Assembly: GCA_035578905.1 (NCBI GenBank)
Contig: JAQJVL010000031.1
Span: forward strand, 1,946,059-2,010,058
Direction: 5' to 3'
DNA length: 64,000 nt
From: Stictocephala bisonia
Lineage: Eukaryota > Arthropoda > Insecta > Hemiptera > Membracidae
Notes under the pieces: generated by a model
Databases searched by the model: none
Told to the model about the DNA's origin: nothing
What the model saw: the letters and a program-made list of their open reading frames with translations, nothing else
Part shown: positions 60,210 through 64,000 of the stretch, in pieces
Numbering within the stretch: the first letter of the stretch is position 1
Layout of the letters: each line of letters starts with the position of its first letter
Made by a program: the position numbers and the translations under genes

Positions 60210-61299
60210 AATGCAATTTATGAAAACCAGTATTATTTTTTTATTTAATAATCTGGGAGAGGAGACAAGAGGAACAAAACATAAATAATAGAACTTACTC
60301 AACGACTGAGAGAGTAATAATGTTTACAATGTGTTCAAATTGAAGATATATGTTAGATTTTCTCCAGGATCAGCTACAGGAGTGTCTCGAGGAGTTTCTA
60401 CTGCTATTAAGTAAATTGCTTGTCTCGAGGACTGCTTCTTAATCACAGGTCAATCTTAATTACTCAAGACAGCTGAGAGGGTGCATCTTGGAGTTGCCTT
60501 CAGGGTTGATTAGTTCCAAGGAGAGAGAGCTATTAAATAAATTATCATTTTCCGAGTCAGAGAGTTCTACTTGAATTAAATTATAGCTATGTATAAGTAA
60601 TATGGAAAGAAATGTAATATTTGTAATATTTTTTACTTTTAAATTGCAATAGAGATAAAATCAACATCCTTTTTCGTTTTATAGAGTGATTATTAATAAA
60701 TATAAAATAGCCATTTTATTCGTCTAGACAAAAATGATAAATGTTGTATAAATTAGTAGCACATTTTTATTACTTCTGACTAATTTGTAATATTTTTGTA
60801 TATATTTGTGTTTATGTGTTCGGCTTGGATGTTGGTAAATATCAACATTTATTTTGAAAAATGATTATGGCCAAAAAATATACTATATAATATTCACTAC
60901 GGTATCTTTACGATGATTAAAGGGTGAAAAATTGGACCTATATTTTTTGATTTTACTTAAGATATATTTATAAGTAGGAAATATTTGTTTGATGTTTCAG
61001 AAAAATGTTCAACGTGAATTAATTTAGCAGCGATATTTACAACTTATGAAAATTTATTTATGTGGTCTCCTGAAATAAATGTTCAAGAAGTAAGAAAAAT
61101 AAGTCTGTAAAATATCCGAGTTGTAATGTTTGAATTATAAATTTCTATTGTAGGTTGATTTAGTGAATTGAAACAAAATTTAAGAAGTAACGTATTTTTA
61201 AAGAATAATTAGTTAATTTATTGCTTAAACTTTTAATTACAAAACAATAACTAGAACGTTCTTATAAGCAATAAATATATATTTTTCAGTCACAAAATG
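60210..61299. other. No gene recognised
   Basis: A+T-rich, unassigned, leading into the 49-bp array. Confidence 0.4.
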
Positions 61300-62515
61300 C
61301 GTTTACCCTCATCAGTGTGACTTAGAGTTAGCAGAATGTAGTTAGATGAGTATGGCCCCAACAGTGGGACTTGGAGTTAGCAGAATGTAGTTAGATGAGT
61401 ATGCCCCAAACAGTGTAACTGGGGGTTAGTAGAATGTAGTTAGGTGAGTATGCCCCAAATAGTGTAACTGGGGGTTAGTAGAATGTAGTTAGATGAGTAT
61501 GCCCCAAACAGTGTAACTTGGAGTTAGCAGAATGTAGTTAGGTGAGTATGCCCCAAATAGTGTAACTGGGGGTTAGTAGAATGTAGTTAGATGAGTATGC
61601 CCCAAACAGTGTAACTGGGAGTTAGCAGATTGTAGTTAGGTGAGTATGCCCCAAACAGTGTAACTGGGGGTTAGTAGAATGTAGTTAGATGAGTATGCCC
61701 CAAATAGTGTAACTGGGGGTTAGTAGAATGTAGTTAGATGAGTATGCCCCAAACAGTGTAACTGGGAGTTAGCAGATTGTAGTTAGGTGAGTATGCCCCA
61801 AATAGTGTAACTGGGGATTAGTAGAATGTAGTTAGATGAGTATGCCCCAAACAGTGTAACTTGGAGTTAGCAGAATGTAGTTAGATGAGTATGCCCCAAA
61901 CAGTGTAACTGGGAGTTAGTAGAATGTAGTTAGATGAGTATGCCCCAAACAGTGTAACTGGGAGTTAGCAGATTGTAGTTAGGTGAGTATGCCCCAAATA
62001 GTGTAACTTGGAGTTAGCAGAATGTAGTTAGATGAGTATGCCCCAAACAGTGTAACTGGGGGTTAGTAGAATGTAGTTAGATGAGTATGCCCCAAACAGT
62101 GTGATTTAGAGGTAATAGATTGTAGTTAGATGAGTATGTCCCAAACAGTGTGATTTAGAGGTAATAGATTGTAGTTAGATGAGTATGCCCCAAACAGTGT
62201 GACTGGGAGTTAGCAGATTGTAGTTGGATGAATATGCCCCCAACAGTATGACTTAGAGTTTCCACAATGTAACAAAATTCTGGAAACTCTATCAAGATGA
62301 CATACATCTAACAAGATGAGTAAGCCCCCAACAGTGTCACTTAGAGTTTCCAGATTGTAGTTGGATGAGTATGCCCCCAACAGTGTGACTTAGAGTTTCC
62401 AGAATGTTGTTAGATGAGTATGCCCCCAACAGTGTGACTTAGAGTTTCCAGAATGTAGTTAGACGAGTATGCCCCAACATTGTGACAGAGTTAGTAGAAT
62501 ATAGTAGGATGACTA
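61300..62515 (+). repeat. 49-bp minisatellite, about 24-25 copies
   Basis: Unit GAGTATGCCCCAAACAGTGT + AACTGGGGGTTAGTAGAATG + TAGTTAGAT, 49 bp. Copies differ at a few fixed sites (AGAT or AGGT, AACAG or AATAG, GGGGGTTAGTAG, TTGGAGTTAGCAG or GGGAGTTAGCAG). The left and central copies are homogeneous. The right part (from about 62095) has diverged variants with GATTTAGAGGTAATAG or GACTTAGAGTTTCCAG. No open frame of note. Confidence 0.97.
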
Positions 62516-63474
62516 TGCCTTCCGCAATATTAGACTAGGGGGCTAATTTGACACTTTCATTTAAGGGGGGGATTACTACTGTGCATTATAATGAGTGGAT
62601 GGGAAGGTCATCATCACTACTGAACATGTTTGGGTTGGTGGGAGGATCATACAACTCTAGGTGTTATGAGAATTTAATTGTATGTACAAGTGTCAGAAAG
62701 TGCTGCGCGTTATTAAATGTATGGGTTGGTAAATACCAAGTACTTGTATGAGTTGGTGGACGGTCTTCATCACCGTACGTGTATGGGTGGGGAAGGGTCC
62801 TATAGTTGAATTATTAACTCGGAAAAATGTAAAAAATTGAATGTAATGAACACGCAAAAACAATTTGCAAGTTTTTTTTTTGTAATTTGTTGGATCAACA
62901 TAAAAATAAATTCTATATTTTACAGCTCTAAATTAGCAAAATAATTATTTATTTGAACTGAATTGTGTAATTAAATCATTTTGTATTTTTAGCTTTGTAA
63001 AAAATGGGTCAACTTAAAAAAGTGTGTATATTAATTAACTAAAACTTAGTATGTCATTAAGTGCTCTCTTTGCTGTTACATTTCCAACTAACACAATAAT
63101 CCTAAGGGAAGAACCAGGTGCCCATAAAAACTTGCCACATCCGGTTCCTTGTGCAATATGATATAGTGCCATGGAGAAGCGAGTCAAAACATAACCTCAC
63201 ATTAAGGTCACAGGTGCGGATGGCTGTTTACGAGAGTTCCCGTTAGGGGCGCTAGTGGGTGACTCGTCAGTTTATTGTAACCCATTAACCTCCACTCTGT
63301 TGGATTAACCTTTTTCCCATCCCTTACTCTCTTTCGACAGTATGGGATCCTCTTAATGACCTCCAACTTTTTTTATCAGTTCTGATTATGTTGAATTACA
63401 TTGTTGATAATTATCTTTATTATTAAAATAAAAAGAATAAGGTTTTTTTTATTAATATCGAGAAAAACTATATA
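62516..63474. other. Decayed minisatellite-like units and unassigned sequence
   Basis: GTATGGGTTGG, GTATGAGTTGGTGGACGG and ACCGTACGTGTATGGGTGGG between 62570 and 62790 are degenerate relatives of the 36-bp repeat. The rest shows nothing recognisable. Confidence 0.45.
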
Positions 63475-63560
63475 ATATATGTGTGTAGGATGAGTGTTGT
63501 AGTCTGGTTACTAACTGAGTTCAACTATCCTCATCAACTAGGCTCATCTATAAGGTATGC
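63475..63560 (+). repeat. Dispersed repeat family R, copy 7 (weak)
   Basis: GGATGAGTGTTGTAGTCTGG, TTACTAACTGAGTTCAACTA and TCCTCATCAACTAGG partly follow the family order. Strongly diverged. Confidence 0.35.
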
Positions 63561-63712
63561 CTAATTGAAATCACTGGTTAGAAAACACACATCATTACCC
63601 ATATGTTATATTACTTTACATTACATTTACATGACGCCTGGAGTTGTGTGCAACAGCTAATAATGTCCGTAACAAAACAACTAAAAGATTAAGTATCAGT
63701 TATATTAGTAGG

Positions 63713-64000
63713 TCAATACCTACCCGCCCACCCATACACATACAGTGGTATTGACCCATCCACTCACCCATACACATACAGTGGTATTGACCCACCCACT
63801 CACCCATACAGGTGCAGTGGTATTGACCCACCCGCCCACCCATACACATACAGTGGTATTGACCCACCCACTCACCCATACACGTACAGTGGTATTGACC
63901 TACCCGCCCACCCATACACATACTGTAGTGGGTCAATACCACTGTACGTGTATAAGTGGGCGGGTACACCACTGTACGTCTGTGGGTGGGTTAACACCAT
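63713..64000. repeat. 36-bp G-quadruplex minisatellite, cluster 8, head-to-head
   Basis: Six C-rich units (GTATTGACCCACCCGCCCAC + CCATACACATACAGTG) run to about 63925. The array then turns G-rich (GGGTCAATACCACTGTACGT, GTGGGCGGG) to the window edge, forming a large potential cruciform centred near 63930. Perfect four-triplet motifs, such as CCCACCCGCCCACCC near 63822, occur in the array. It continues past the window. Confidence 0.93.

Noticed and set aside
61300..62515. CRISPR-like array
   Set aside because: Units are directly adjacent without variable spacers, and the genome is eukaryotic. It is a minisatellite.

Overview
This is a eukaryotic, intron-containing, A+T-rich window that is almost entirely non-coding and repeat-rich. 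The mix of degenerate CR1/Jockey-type LINEs, mariner and hAT pieces, tRNA- and 5S-derived SINEs and TTAGG-bearing repeats suggests an arthropod, probably an insect (a hemipteran is my guess). The species is inference only. Most long reading frames are broken transposon genes. Only two host-gene signals stand out.

Host genes. (1) A minus-strand gene with four inferred exons between 26228 and 20978. Its last two exons encode a membrane segment and an acidic cytosolic tail that closely resemble the FAM174 (DUF1180) family. Two upstream exons join in phase and would supply part of the lumenal region. The signal-peptide exon was not found. Its 3.3-kb last intron carries an antisense LINE that itself holds a tRNA-type SINE. 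(2) A tiny plus-strand first coding exon at 37778-37817 (MPRRKQSKPRSVK, then GTAAGT) just downstream of a CpG-rich islet. It carries the RRKQxKP NuRD-recruiting N-terminus of FOG/ZFPM, SALL and BCL11 zinc-finger regulators. No further exon was recognised, so most of the right-hand 26 kb may be its first intron.

Layout. 1-5250: one long, decayed plus-strand LINE with an SGNH-esterase-like ORF1, an endonuclease and a reverse transcriptase (RT), broken by an opposite-strand LINE in the esterase domain and by a short LINE 3' end. 5400-6370: a fragment of another LINE. 6998-7200: a long hairpin beside a hammerhead-like motif. 9508-10435: internally deleted mariner. 12787-13417: hAT-like non-autonomous element. 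16800-17786: almost fully palindromic foldback element with TA target duplications, with a second family member at 59492-60207. 20978-26228: the FAM174-like gene. 26640-31195: cluster of LINE fragments on both strands. 31700-31950 and 35605-35775: 5S-derived SINE copies. 40111-40238, 41002-41765 and 61300-62515: tandem arrays of 32, 127 and 49 bp. 50386-51612: truncated LINE. 51770-53060: dead BED-finger hAT transposase.

The most unusual feature is a roughly 36-bp minisatellite scattered as at least nine clusters or single units from 32.3 kb to the right edge, in both orientations. Many units contain four G-triplets separated by single bases (GGGTGGGCGGGTGGG), an ideal parallel G-quadruplex motif. 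Because 36 is a multiple of three, the arrays also create open but meaningless reading frames. No rRNA gene, functional tRNA, CRISPR or intact transposase was found.
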